In this document: positions 41,264 through 50,270 of the stretch, one piece after another
Layout of the letters: each line of letters begins with the position of its first letter
How positions within the stretch are numbered: position 1 is the first letter of the stretch
Source: Deltaproteobacteria bacterium
Lineage (GTDB): Bacteria > Desulfobacterota > DSM-4660 > Desulfatiglandales > HGW-15
NCBI GenBank assembly: GCA_020060215.1
Contig: JAGVAP010000030.1
Coordinates: 1-61,642 of the forward strand
DNA length: 61,642 bases
Direction of reading: 5' to 3'
Translations under genes and position numbers: made by a program
The notes under the pieces: generated by a model
Seen by the model: the letters and a program-made list of their open reading frames with translations, nothing else
What the model was told of the DNA's origin: nothing
The model's database searches: none

Positions 41264-42988
41264 ATGCAGCGTCTACTCTTTCTGCTCGCCGGTCTGACCC
41301 TGTTCCTCCTGCCCGAAGATTCCCCTTTGTCCGCTCAGGAAAAACAGGAGGAGACCTATTCCATCTCTCTTATACAGGCAGCCGAAGCCGACAAGGATGT
41401 GAAGGAGATCGACGGCCGGAAGGTCCTGACCGAGAACTACGAGGTGAAGAAGGGGGATTACCTCTGGCGGATCCTGAAGGAGAAAGGTGTGCTCAAGAGG
41501 CAGAGCTTCCGGCAGGTTATCGATTTGCTGAAGCAGTTGAACACCTCCCTGACGAATATCGACCTTCTCCATCCCGGGGAGACCATCGTCATCCCCCTCG
41601 TCGTAAGCCCGGTTGAGGACGGCCGGCGGGCCGCCCCCAAGGTCCAGGAACCTCCCATGCCGCTCGACAGCCTTAAGGATGTGGATCTGGATCTGTACAC
41701 GATCATGCCAGGGGATTCCCTGATCAAGGTCATCAAGAGCAGATACAATGTCAACGACAGCGATATCCATGACGAGTATCTGAACCTGCTCAAGAAGATG
41801 AATCCCTCCATCGAGAACATCCACCGCGTTTATCCGGGCCAGAAGATCCGGTTGCCCATCTACTCCCCCCAGGTCGTCAGGATGCCTCTTCCTGCGCCCC
41901 CTGCTCCGGAGGGGGGCGTCGAAACCCCGAGTGGTCCGCCGTCGGAATTGATGGTCCAGGTCGCAGGGGTCTTCAAGGCCATGGGAGTGGACTGGCTGGA
42001 GGCGGGCCAGCATTTCATTCCTCTGAAATCCGGCGGTCAGATCAATCTGAACGCAGATTCCTTCCCGATCATCAACCTTCCCCACGGCCGGCGCGTCATC
42101 GTGGATTTCAGGGAAGGGTTGCCCGAGAGGATGGCGGCCCTGATCACTTCGAGCTGGGACAATTACAGGATCGTCCGCGTGCGGCCGAGCGAAAGTCTGA
42201 GGGAGGCCGTCGACAGGATCCTGAACGCATGCAGTTATCCCAGGGTGTACCGTGGTCACGAATCTCTTGAAGTGGACGGCCCGGTCTCCCTCCGGGTCAG
42301 GGCCGACTGGATCGTCCAGACCGAAGAGGATCCGTCGAAGAATGGCCGGTTCGTGGCCCTCAACCTGATGGAGCCCGGCGCTCTGCGCATCTCCGCGCAC
42401 GCCGAAAGGGTCCTGGATGAGATGGGGATCAGGGTCGTGGAGTATCCCCCTTCAGGGAAACCCCCTGAGCTCTCTTCGCAGCGACCGGAAACCTTCAGGA
42501 CAGGGGGAAGCGCGCGGGAGGTGGTCGAGACCATCCTCCGGTTGACCGGAGTGGGTTTCACGAGGGATGCCGAGATCCCGGTGTACCAGAGCCGCAAATC
42601 GGATTTCAACCTGCTGGTCAAGGCCGACTTTCTCCTCAGCGGGGAAGGAAGAGAGCGGATCGTGGACCTGACCGGACTGGGGCCGGAGATCGTATCCCTG
42701 CTGAAGGATCACCGGTTCCCCGTGCTCAGGGTGGAAGAGCAGTCCGATCTTCTGGCCGTCATCTCCGGTGTACTCGAGTTCGCCGGGGTTTCCTTTGAGT
42801 CGAAGCCGCATCTCTTTCTTGCGGCGGAACGGGACGATCCGAGAAACATCTCCATTGCGGTGGAAGGGATCAGTTTCTCAGGGCCGGGCGGGGAGAGGGT
42901 GATGGTTTCCAGGCATCCCTTGTCCGAGAGTCTGAAGGGGTTCCTCTCGGCGATGGGGTACAGGATCCTGGAGATCGGCCGACCCTGA
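41264..42988 (+). CDS. exported protein with two LysM domains and an unidentified C-terminal half
   Basis: 574 residues: a signal peptide (1-24), LysM 1 (about 57-112, YEVKKGDYLWRILKEK ... LLHPGETIVIPL), LysM 2 (about 144-198, YTIMPGDSLIKVIKSRY ... VYPGQKIRLPI) and a Pro-rich linker (205-225). Then comes a 350-residue region of alternating strands and helices with no motif I can name. LysM binds peptidoglycan, so it probably sits in the periplasm at the wall. In the C-terminal half the phrases SLREAVDRIL and SAREVVETILRLTGVGF suggest a repeated domain. AAGGAG precedes the ATG. It has no same-operon partner. Confidence 0.82.
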   Translation: MQRLLFLLAGLTLFLLPEDSPLSAQEKQEETYSISLIQAAEADKDVKEIDGRKVLTENYEVKKGDYLWRILKEKGVLKRQSFRQVIDLLKQLNTSLTNIDLLHPGETIVIPLVVSPVEDGRRAAPKVQEPPMPLDSLKDVDLDLYTIMPGDSLIKVIKSRYNVNDSDIHDEYLNLLKKMNPSIENIHRVYPGQKIRLPIYSPQVVRMPLPAPPAPEGGVETPSGPPSELMVQVAGVFKAMGVDWLEAGQHFIPLKSGGQINLNADSFPIINLPHGRRVIVDFREGLPERMAALITSSWDNYRIVRVRPSESLREAVDRILNACSYPRVYRGHESLEVDGPVSLRVRADWIVQTEEDPSKNGRFVALNLMEPGALRISAHAERVLDEMGIRVVEYPPSGKPPELSSQRPETFRTGGSAREVVETILRLTGVGFTRDAEIPVYQSRKSDFNLLVKADFLLSGEGRERIVDLTGLGPEIVSLLKDHRFPVLRVEEQSDLLAVISGVLEFAGVSFESKPHLFLAAERDDPRNISIAVEGISFSGPGGERVMVSRHPLSESLKGFLSAMGYRILEIGRP

Positions 42989-43013
42989 AGCCGGAGCACG
43001 GATCGGCCCTGGG

Positions 43014-43116
43014 GGGTCTCTTTTCAAAACGAAAACCCGCTGCCCATGCTTCGGCGTGAGTGCCACGCCCTGGGGGTGGGCGGAAAGCCTCCCGGTGGTC
43101 TCCATCTATGGACTGG
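43014..43116. repeat. dispersed element, copy C (rearranged)
   Basis: It begins with the same left end (gggtctcttttcaaaacga), but the rest reads as the reverse complement of the right part of copy B (aacccgctgcccat, then ggcggaaagcctcccggtgg and tccatctatg). This copy is therefore a partial inversion or a fusion of two ends. Confidence 0.65.
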
Positions 43117-43136
43117 CGACGCAAACAGCTTTGGGC

Positions 43137-43165
43137 TTGACATGTGCGGCCCTGGTCCTTATAAA
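43137..43165 (+). promoter_or_regulatory. near-consensus sigma70 promoter
   Basis: TTGACA (43137-43142), a 17-base spacer and TATAAA (43160-43165): the best promoter match I found in the window. Transcription from about 43172 leads into the small membrane protein at 43241. Confidence 0.75.
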
Positions 43166-43240
43166 CGTCCCTCGTAATGCGGCCCGGAAGGCAGGGCGGA
43201 AGGGCGCATCCAAGCAGGACCGGTAACAGGAGGTACGCTT

Positions 43241-43441
43241 TTGAAGTTCATCAAGATCGTCGGGTTCATACTTACTGTGGTAGGTCTTTGCCTCAGTTTT
43301 CCCCCAGTAGCGAAGGCCCTGACCTTCAATTTCGGGCAGGTAGGTGACCGCGGCGGCCTGGTCGTATTCGCAGTCGGATGGGCCTTGTTGTTCGGTCATC
43401 TGATCTACACCATGGGTTTGGAGAGACAGAAGGAAAAGTAG
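43241..43441 (+). CDS. 66-residue two-helix membrane protein, function unknown
   Basis: Starts at TTG with AGGAGG 7 bases upstream, and a near-consensus promoter stands about 75 bases before it, so I regard it as real and well expressed. The product has a first hydrophobic helix (IVGFILTVVGLCLSFPPVA), a short polar loop (NFGQVGDRGG), a second helix (LVVFAVGWALLFGHLIYTM) and a charged tail (LERQKEK). It is convergent with the liv transporter genes and has no partner gene. No family recognised. Confidence 0.72.
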   Translation: MKFIKIVGFILTVVGLCLSFPPVAKALTFNFGQVGDRGGLVVFAVGWALLFGHLIYTMGLERQKEK

Positions 43442-43527
43442 ACTCGGCAGCTTCACGGCGCCGGTTTCAGGAACCGCAGGACGACCTGGTGAGCTTCATT
43501 GGATGCGAAGAGGCCGGTTCCGACAGT

Positions 43528-44259
43528 TCAAAACAGCTCCTTGGCTCCGAGATAGAGTTCTTTCACCAGGTCGTTATCCTGGAGGTGGTCGGTCGTGTCC
43601 TCCAGAACGATGCGGCCGGTCTGCATCAGATAGCCCCTTGATGCGACCTGAAAGGCCATCATCGCGTTCTGTTCGACCAGGAGAATGGTGGTCCCCTCGT
43701 CGTTGATGCGCTCGATGGTTTCAAAAATGAGCTCGACCAGGAGCGGCGCCAGACCCATCGAAGGCTCGTCAAGAAGGAGGATGCGAGGTCGCGCCATCAG
43801 CGCCCTGCCGATGGCGAGCATCTGCTGCTCGCCGCCCGAGAGGGTGCCGGCGACCTGCTCCTCCCGTTCTCTGAGCTTCGGAAAGAGTCCGAAGACGATC
43901 TCCATGTCCTTCAGGATCCCGCGGCCGTCGTCTCTGGTGAACGCCCCCATCTCCAGGTTCTCCGCAACAGACAGGCGGGAGAAGATCTTTCTCCCTTCGG
44001 GGACCTGGGATACGCCTTCGCGGACGACACGGTGCGGGGATAGCTGATCGATGCGCCGCCCTCCGAGCAGGATCCTTCCCTTCCGGGGCCTCAGGATTCC
44101 GGAAAGGGTATTCAAAAGCGTGCTCTTCCCTGCACCGTTGCTTCCGATGAGGGTGACGATCTCCCGCTCCCTTACCTCGAGGGAGACCCCTTTGAGGGCA
44201 TGGATGTTACCATAAAAGGTATGCACCTGTTCAAGCATGAGGAGCGGCGGTTCCTTCAC
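43528..44259 (-). CDS. livF: branched-chain amino acid ABC transporter ATPase LivF
   Basis: 243 residues with Walker A GSNGAGKSTLLNTLSG (about 37-52), the signature LSGGEQQMLAIGRALMA, Walker B RILLLDEPSMGLAPL and the H-loop region TTILLVEQNAMMAF. This is the shorter of the two ATPases of high-affinity Liv-type importers. The GTG start overlaps the livG stop. It is the last gene of the livK-H-M-G-F order. Confidence 0.94.
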   Translation of the reverse strand: MKEPPLLMLEQVHTFYGNIHALKGVSLEVREREIVTLIGSNGAGKSTLLNTLSGILRPRKGRILLGGRRIDQLSPHRVVREGVSQVPEGRKIFSRLSVAENLEMGAFTRDDGRGILKDMEIVFGLFPKLREREEQVAGTLSGGEQQMLAIGRALMARPRILLLDEPSMGLAPLLVELIFETIERINDEGTTILLVEQNAMMAFQVASRGYLMQTGRIVLEDTTDHLQDNDLVKELYLGAKELF

Positions 44260-45059
44260 TTTTTCTCCCCCCTCCCCACCCGCGCCCCCATGCGGCCAAG
44301 ATAGGCCTCGATGACATGGGGATCCCTCTGGACCTCTTCCGGCCCGCCCTCGGCTATCTTCACCCCGTAGTCCAGCACCGTCACCCGATCCGAGACGTTC
44401 ATGACCACCCGCATGTCGTGCTCGATGAGAAGAATGCTCACCCCGAGATCGTCCCGGACCTTTCGGAGAAAGAGGGATAGCGCTCTGGTCTCCTGGGGGT
44501 TCATGCCGGCGGTCGGCTCGTCCAGGAGAAGCAGTCTGGGTTCGGTCGCCAGGGCGCGGGCGATCTCGAGCCTCCTCTGATCTCCATACGGCATGTTCTT
44601 GGCCAGCAAATCCCCTTTTCCCCCAAGGCCCACATACCTCAGCAGCTCCTCCGCCTTGACGAAGGCCGACCGTTCTTCCATCCGGGTCGAACGGTCTCGC
44701 GTCAGCGCTCCCCAGACCCTTGCACGCGTCCTGCAGTGGCGTCCCACGAGGACGTTCTCCAGGGCCGTCATGTTCGCGAAGAGCCGGATGTTCTGAAAGG
44801 TCCTGGCGATGCCGAGCGCGGTGACGGCATGGCTCTTCATCCCTCGGATGCTCTGACTCATGAAGGAGATATCGCCACCGTCGAGGTCGGGGAATACGCC
44901 GGTGAGGCAGTTGAAGAGCGTCGTCTTGCCGGCGCCGTTCGGGCCGATCAGGCCGGCAATCATCGCTTCGCCGACCTCCAGGTCCAGTCCGTTCAGGGCA
45001 AGGAGCCCCCCGAATCGCTTGACGAGTCCGCTCGTCCGAAGGATGGGTGGTTGGTTCAT
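44256..45059 (-). CDS. livG: branched-chain amino acid ABC transporter ATPase LivG
   Basis: 267 residues beginning MNQPPILRTSGLVKRFGGLL, with Walker A GPNGAGKTTLFNCLTG, the LivG insertion LGIARTFQNIRLFANMTALENV, signature region YGDQRRLEIARALA, and Walker B RLLLLDEPTAGMNPQE. The reading frame stays open far upstream (to 46148), but that part only translates livM in another frame. The true start is ATG 45059, which overlaps the livM stop (ATGA). Confidence 0.94.
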   Translation of the reverse strand: MNQPPILRTSGLVKRFGGLLALNGLDLEVGEAMIAGLIGPNGAGKTTLFNCLTGVFPDLDGGDISFMSQSIRGMKSHAVTALGIARTFQNIRLFANMTALENVLVGRHCRTRARVWGALTRDRSTRMEERSAFVKAEELLRYVGLGGKGDLLAKNMPYGDQRRLEIARALATEPRLLLLDEPTAGMNPQETRALSLFLRKVRDDLGVSILLIEHDMRVVMNVSDRVTVLDYGVKIAEGGPEEVQRDPHVIEAYLGRMGARVGRGEKK

Positions 45060-46021
45060 GGTTGCGTAACCTGTGGGTCCTTGAACTCCATCTTCCTGCG
45101 CGCCGAAGGGATGAACCCGGTGGGTCTGAAGATCATCATGATGACGAGCAGGGCCCCAAAGGCGAGCATCCGGTACTGCTGCGTTTCCCGAAGAAGCTCC
45201 GGGACCCCGATCAGGAACACGGCTCCCAGGATCACGCCCGGAATGCTTCCCATTCCGCCGATGATGATGAGGCAGAGGACATGGATGGAGACCATGAGCG
45301 AGAAGTTTTCGGGGAAGATGGATCCCTGCCTCGCGGCAAACATGGCCCCTCCGACACCCGCGAAGGACGCGCCGATGACGAAGGCGAGGAGCTTGTAGCG
45401 GAGGATGTCGATGCCCATCATGGCGGCCGCATCCTGGTCCTCCCGCATGGCAATCCACGCCCGGCCGATCCGGGAGTTGTTGAGACGGTCGGCGACGAAT
45501 GCGGACAGCAGGATGCCGATGAGGATGAGGTAAAACCAGCGGAAGGGAGTGCGGATGACAAACTCCCCCAGCGCCGGCGGATCGATTCTCAGGAGCCCGC
45601 GCGGCCCGTTGGTGAGGGGGTCCAGGTTGTTCAGCAGGATCCGGATGATCTCTCCGAACCCGAGGGTTACGATGGCGAGGTAATCCCCTCTCATTCGAAG
45701 GACCGGGATGCCGAGCAGGGCCCCTCCCATGGCGGCCAGGGCGATACAGACCGGAAGCATGACCCAGAAGGGGATGTGGATGCCGAAATGGGGCGATGCG
45801 CAGAGGGCGTAGCCATATGCCCCGATGGCATAGAAAGCCACATAGCCGAGGTCCAGGAGACCGGCGAAGCCGACCACCACGTTGAGGCCGATGCCCAACA
45901 TGATATAGATGCCGATGTCGCCCAGGACCTGCGTCCAGTAGTTGCCTGCAAAGGGAGGGAGCAGGGCGACGAACAGGATCAGCGCGGTGACGAGGATGCG
46001 TGGGCGTGGGATGCCGGTCAT
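45056..46021 (-). CDS. livM: branched-chain amino acid ABC transporter permease LivM
   Basis: Membrane subunit with about nine helices (e.g. LVTALILFVALLPPF, VMLPVCIALAAMGGALLGIPVL) and the permease coupling signature GRAWIAMREDQDAAAMMGID. ATG 46021 with AAAGGA nearby is chosen. The longer frame from GTG 46066 would add 15 residues encoded by in-phase heptad repeats. Confidence 0.9.
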   Translation of the reverse strand: MTGIPRPRILVTALILFVALLPPFAGNYWTQVLGDIGIYIMLGIGLNVVVGFAGLLDLGYVAFYAIGAYGYALCASPHFGIHIPFWVMLPVCIALAAMGGALLGIPVLRMRGDYLAIVTLGFGEIIRILLNNLDPLTNGPRGLLRIDPPALGEFVIRTPFRWFYLILIGILLSAFVADRLNNSRIGRAWIAMREDQDAAAMMGIDILRYKLLAFVIGASFAGVGGAMFAARQGSIFPENFSLMVSIHVLCLIIIGGMGSIPGVILGAVFLIGVPELLRETQQYRMLAFGALLVIMMIFRPTGFIPSARRKMEFKDPQVTQP

Positions 46022-46027
46022 TGGTCC

Positions 46028-46289
46028 TTTGTTCGTTGCGTGTTTGTTTCCCGTAGTTTGTCGCACGGTGAACGTTTGACTCAGTCCCGTAAAAAGTCGC
46101 CTTCACCCTTCGACCCCTCAGGGTGAACGGATAAAGCAGGTCGTACACGTAAGTGTCGTTGACATTCCTTGCATGGTGAGGTCTTGAACCATCATCGGAA
46201 TGCCGCGCCCGGACGTACTACGGGAACATCACGGTTGTTCGGTCGCTCTCGTCCCTTCCTGCCACGAACCACAAACCACGAACTACTAA
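46028..46289. repeat. heptad arrays and a hairpin between livH and livM
   Basis: Units tttgttc gttgcgt gtttgtt tcccgta gtttgtc (46028-46062) at one side and ccacgaa ccacaaa ccacgaa ctactaa (46262-46289) at the other form a loosely complementary pair. Between them is an 8-bp hairpin ttcaccct/agggtgaa (46102-46127). The arrays split a transporter operon by about 270 bases. Confidence 0.65.
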
Positions 46290-46295
46290 CAGGAG

Positions 46296-47213
46296 CTATG
46301 CCCTCTCCGACACGACCTCCCCCAGGATCCCCCTGGGGCGAAAGATGAGTACGACCACGAGCAGGCCGAAGGCGATCACGTCCTTGTATTCCGCAGGCAT
46401 CACCAGCACCCCCATGGCCTCGGCCATCCCGAGAAACAGGCCGCCGACCATGGCCCCGACGATGTTCCCGATCCCTCCCAAGACCGCTGCGGTGAACGCC
46501 TTGATCCCCGGGATGAAACCCATCATGTGGGTGATCTGGGTGTAGTACATACCGACCATCACGCCCGCTGCTGCGGCCAGCGTGGACCCGATCACAAAGG
46601 TGATCAGGATGATCCGGTTCACGTCAATCCCCATCAGGGATGCGGCCTCCTTGTTCTCCGCCACCGCCCTCATGGCCTTGCCGGTCCTGGTCTTCCGGAT
46701 GAAGAAGTAGAGACCGAGCATCAGGATGAGGGATCCCCCGATGATGAAGATCTGGAAGTAGGAGAGGGTGACCGGCCCGACCTCGATGAATCTCTCGGGC
46801 AGGATGTCGGGATAGACCTGCATGCGCGCCTGGACGATCAGCATCATCACGTTCTGCAGAAAAATGGATGCGCCGATGGCGCTGATGAGGGGCGCGAGCC
46901 TGGGGGCGTTTCGGAGAGGTCTGTAGGCCACTCTCTCCAGAAGGGCTCCGAGGAGCGCGCTGACCGCAATCCCTCCCGCAAACGCGGCCGCAATGGAAGG
47001 GGCGGGATGGCGGGCGGCAAAACCGATATCTGAAAAGTAGCTGAGGAGTGCGAACCCCGCGAAGGATCCGAACATGAAGATCTCGCCATGGGCGAAGTTG
47101 ATCATGAAGAGGATCCCGTACACCATCGTATAACCGAGAGCGATGAGCGCGTAGACGCTCCCGATGGTGAGACCGTTCACGACCTGGTCGAGGATGATCT
47201 CGGGGCTGATCAT
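46296..47213 (-). CDS. livH: branched-chain amino acid ABC transporter permease LivH
   Basis: About 305 residues from ATG 47213 (MISPEIILDQVVNGLTIG), eight or nine membrane helices, with the family N-terminal YALIALGYTMVYGILFMINFAHGE and the coupling loop TRTGKAMRAVAENKEAASLMGID. It pairs with LivM to form the channel. There is no strong ribosome site; the extra N-terminus in the longer frame (to 47267) is not family-like. Confidence 0.92.
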   Translation of the reverse strand: MISPEIILDQVVNGLTIGSVYALIALGYTMVYGILFMINFAHGEIFMFGSFAGFALLSYFSDIGFAARHPAPSIAAAFAGGIAVSALLGALLERVAYRPLRNAPRLAPLISAIGASIFLQNVMMLIVQARMQVYPDILPERFIEVGPVTLSYFQIFIIGGSLILMLGLYFFIRKTRTGKAMRAVAENKEAASLMGIDVNRIILITFVIGSTLAAAAGVMVGMYYTQITHMMGFIPGIKAFTAAVLGGIGNIVGAMVGGLFLGMAEAMGVLVMPAEYKDVIAFGLLVVVLIFRPRGILGEVVSERA

Positions 47214-47334
47214 GTCACGGTTGCGGCTCTCGCAGAGCCCACATGGAAAAGTGGTTGCGGCGTCCAACCCCTCGCTGCGGTATGGGACGCCAAGGTGTTA
47301 CCGGGATGATGGAGAGTCCATCTGTCGCTCTGGT

Positions 47335-48495
47335 CTAAAAATCCTCCTGTTTGAAGAACCTCTTCCCGCCTTCCTCCGCTACCCTGTAGACGACGACCAC
47401 CGACCCGGTCCGATCCCCATGGGCGTCAAAGGCGATTTTCCCGGTAATGCCGTCCGTCCCGGTGGCGGCAACGGCATCCCGCAACTCCTTTTTGCCGATC
47501 GAAAGCGCGCCGTCGGGCTGTTTCCGGGCCGCCTTCTCCACCGCGGACATCAGGATCACGGTTGCGTCGTAGGCCTGAGGTGAGAAGGTCTGGCGAGGTC
47601 CATACCTGGCCTCGAATCTCTTCACCCACCCGGGGTCGGGCTCCTTTGCATAGGTCACATAGCTGCCGGTCGTTGCAGTCCCGCCTGCCTGGATGAAGTC
47701 CTTCTCGGTATAGCACCCGTCGTCGCTCATGAACGCGGTCCTGGCCAGACCCGTCCTCTTCATCTGGCGAACGATCAGGACCCCTTCCGCTGCCATCCCA
47801 CCAAAATAGATCAGTTGAGGCTTCAGCGGCTTGATCTTGGTCAAGACCGGGGTAAAGTCCTTGTCTCCCCGAGTGATGCCTTCCATGGCAAGGACCCTGC
47901 CGCCAAGGGCGGATATATTCTTCCCGAAATCTTCGGCCAGGCTCTGGCCGTAGTCACTCTTGTCATGGATGCAAGCCACCTCCTTGAACCCCCTCTTCCA
48001 CGCAAATTCGGCCGCCCGCCTCGCCTGGATTCGATCATTCCAGCAGGTCCGGAAAAAGATGGGTATGTTTCGCGCCGTGAGTTCAAGTGCCGTGGAGGAC
48101 GGAGAGATCATGACGACCCTGTAGCGGTTGTGGATGTCCGAGGCGGGCTTGCTCCCGCCACTGCACATGTAGCCGATGAGGCCGACGACCAGCGGGTCGT
48201 TGCAGATCTTCTCCGCAATGGCGACCGAAGAGGGTCCTGCGCATCCATCGTCCTCGGCCTGGAGTTCGATAGGGTGCCCGAGGAGGTCGCCTTTGTCCTG
48301 AACGGCCATCTCAGCGCCGTTCTTGATGTCCAATCCCAGGCTGGCGTAGTCTCCCGTGAGCATGGCCCCCAAGGCGATCTTGACCGGCTTCCCGGCAGGG
48401 ATGGTGATGGTTCCCCACTCATCGGCCGCGCCGACCGCTCCCCCCCAGGGGTTGAACAGGGCCAGGATCAATGCGAGAAGAACCGCTCTTTTCAT
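47335..48495 (-). CDS. livK: branched-chain amino acid ABC transporter substrate-binding protein
   Basis: 386 residues with a signal peptide (1-23, cleavage after AVGA) and a type I periplasmic binding fold (VKIALGAMLTGDYASLGLDI, GLIGYMCSGGSKPASDIHNR, SPQAYDATVILMSAVEKA). It feeds LivH/LivM. The ligand may be a branched-chain amino acid, another amino acid, an amide or an aromatic acid; the family is broad. AAGGAGG precedes the ATG, 33 bases after the stop of the UDP-sugar dehydrogenase gene, which may be read through into this one. Confidence 0.93.
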   Translation of the reverse strand: MKRAVLLALILALFNPWGGAVGAADEWGTITIPAGKPVKIALGAMLTGDYASLGLDIKNGAEMAVQDKGDLLGHPIELQAEDDGCAGPSSVAIAEKICNDPLVVGLIGYMCSGGSKPASDIHNRYRVVMISPSSTALELTARNIPIFFRTCWNDRIQARRAAEFAWKRGFKEVACIHDKSDYGQSLAEDFGKNISALGGRVLAMEGITRGDKDFTPVLTKIKPLKPQLIYFGGMAAEGVLIVRQMKRTGLARTAFMSDDGCYTEKDFIQAGGTATTGSYVTYAKEPDPGWVKRFEARYGPRQTFSPQAYDATVILMSAVEKAARKQPDGALSIGKKELRDAVAATGTDGITGKIAFDAHGDRTGSVVVVYRVAEEGGKRFFKQEDF

Positions 48496-48528
48496 GACAA
48501 GCCTCCTTTCTGCGCATGAGGTAACCCT

Positions 48529-50175
48529 TCAGCTGGAGTTCCCCTTCCTCTTTCTGACCTTGTCCTTGATTCGGTTGATGTGTCCCCTGCCCAGCCCCTT
48601 GACCTCGCACCCCAGCTCAAAGTACCGCTCGATGCGTGCGTCGTCCAGGATCCCGAAGCAATCCACGATGGCAGCGGGACCGCCGACCATCTCCACGACC
48701 GCATCTGGACTGAGATCGAGGTACTCCTTGTGGCGGACGGCAAAGATCACGGCGTCCGAGCCCTTCAATGCATCGGCGAGAGAGGGGGTCATCCGAAAAT
48801 CCTTCAACGACTCCTGGTTTCGGAAAAACCTCGACCAGCTGGACCCTGCAGCCGGATAGGTATCCTGCTTTTCGATCTCCCACCAGTGAGCGACATAGGG
48901 GTCGTGGGCCCTGACATCGGCCCCCATTTCGGTGAGCTTCCGCACGACGATTTCAGAACCGCTGTACCGTGTGTCCCCCACGTCCTCCCTGTAGGAAACG
49001 CCGAGGATCGTGATCCTCGAAGCGGCAACGATCCGCCCCATGTTTCGCAGTCCGTCCCTGACCAGCTGCGCGGCCCGAAGCCCGCGGGTGTCGTTGATAT
49101 TGATCGCCTCGGGGGTAATCCTGAATATCTCCGTATCGAAGCCGAGGAGGTGCTTGTAGGACCACAGTCCCAGGCCGCCGTCTTTGGGCAGGCAGTACCC
49201 GCCGATCCCGGGTCCCGGGAAGATGATGTTGCTGTGGGTGGGTCTCACCTTGATCGCCTGGATGACCTTGACCAGGTCCACCCCATTGGTTTCGGAAAAT
49301 GCGCTCCATTCGTTCAGGAACGCGAGGATGGTCGCTCGATAGCTGTTCTCGACGATCTTGCAGGTCTCGCTTTCGAGGGGCCTGTCCAGGACGGTGAGAG
49401 GGAACTTCTCCACGTTGAGGACATCCGAAAGGAACCGCACGACCTTTTCCCTGCTCTTTTCATTGATGCCGCTGCACACCCGCCAGAAGTCTCTGACGGA
49501 TTTCACGTACTCCCTTCCGGGCATGACCCGCTCGAAACTGTGGGCAAGGAGGGGCTCCTCCTGGATGCCCCTTTTCCTAAAGGCCTTCTTCATCAGGGGA
49601 TAGGCGACGAACTCGGTCGTCCCGGGGGGCACGGTGGTCTCGATCAGCACCATGCAACGGGGATCGATCTTCTCCCCGATGATCTTGAAGCTCTCTTCCA
49701 GTGCGCTGATATCCGCGTGACCGCTCCTCAGGTTTCCCAGTTCCTGCTTGAGGAAGTCGCACTGGACATCGACCACGAGCACGTCGGCCAGTTTCAGCGC
49801 ATCGTAGGTGAAGGTAGCCGTAAGGGTCTTCTTCTCCCTCACGCAGCGCTCGATCAAAGGGGCCACCTCGGGGTCTTCGGCCTTGATGGGCGAGATCCCC
49901 TTGTTGAAGAGGGGGATCTTCCAGAAGCTCCTGGTACTGGGACGCTGCATTCCAATGACGAACTTGCCGGGTTTGCCCGTCTTTCTGTCCACGGAATCGG
50001 CTACGACCCCGGCCATGACCGCGCCCACGAACCCCAACCCCATCACCACGACAATCTCACGGCCCTCCTTCCGGTGGGCCTTTGCGAGACCCTCGAGCCT
50101 TGTAAACTCGTTCTTATATGCTTCCTCATCAGGGAGGCTGAAGCGTTCCCCGTCGGGGCTCACCGAGAATTCCAT
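48529..50175 (-). CDS. UDP-glucose/GDP-mannose dehydrogenase family protein, extended form
   Basis: 548 residues, about 100 longer than usual. A 40-residue leader precedes the NAD loop VVVMGLGFVGAVMAGVVAD. The central domain has ETTVPPGTTEFVAYPLMKKAF, and the catalytic loop is GPGIGGYCLPKDGG with the nucleophile Cys. The C-terminal UDP-binding domain (ITILGVSYREDVGDTRYSGS ... DAVIFAVRHKEYLDLSPD) is followed by a basic tail. The family oxidises UDP-sugars to uronic acids by two NAD steps; the insertions leave the substrate open. AAAGGAG precedes the ATG and a TTGACA promoter lies upstream. Confidence 0.85.
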   Translation of the reverse strand: MEFSVSPDGERFSLPDEEAYKNEFTRLEGLAKAHRKEGREIVVVMGLGFVGAVMAGVVADSVDRKTGKPGKFVIGMQRPSTRSFWKIPLFNKGISPIKAEDPEVAPLIERCVREKKTLTATFTYDALKLADVLVVDVQCDFLKQELGNLRSGHADISALEESFKIIGEKIDPRCMVLIETTVPPGTTEFVAYPLMKKAFRKRGIQEEPLLAHSFERVMPGREYVKSVRDFWRVCSGINEKSREKVVRFLSDVLNVEKFPLTVLDRPLESETCKIVENSYRATILAFLNEWSAFSETNGVDLVKVIQAIKVRPTHSNIIFPGPGIGGYCLPKDGGLGLWSYKHLLGFDTEIFRITPEAININDTRGLRAAQLVRDGLRNMGRIVAASRITILGVSYREDVGDTRYSGSEIVVRKLTEMGADVRAHDPYVAHWWEIEKQDTYPAAGSSWSRFFRNQESLKDFRMTPSLADALKGSDAVIFAVRHKEYLDLSPDAVVEMVGGPAAIVDCFGILDDARIERYFELGCEVKGLGRGHINRIKDKVRKRKGNSS

Positions 50176-50232
50176 AGAAGCTCCTTTCTTGGATCATGTA
50201 CCCAAAGGATGAGATGTGATTGGATTTCGCAC

Positions 50233-50261
50233 ATCTTTAGCGACTTTTCCGAGGATGTCAA
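50233..50261 (-). promoter_or_regulatory. sigma70-type promoter for the UDP-sugar dehydrogenase gene
   Basis: Minus strand: TTGACA (50261-50256), a 17-base spacer and AAAGAT (50238-50233), with the consensus -35 next to the GGAA heptad array. Confidence 0.45.
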
Positions 50262-50270
50262 GGATGGGGA

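Noticed and set aside
45060..46148. N-terminal extension of LivG to 630 residues
   Set aside because: The extension is a frame-shifted reading of livM; LivG starts at 45059 with a family-typical N-terminus and an ATGA overlap.
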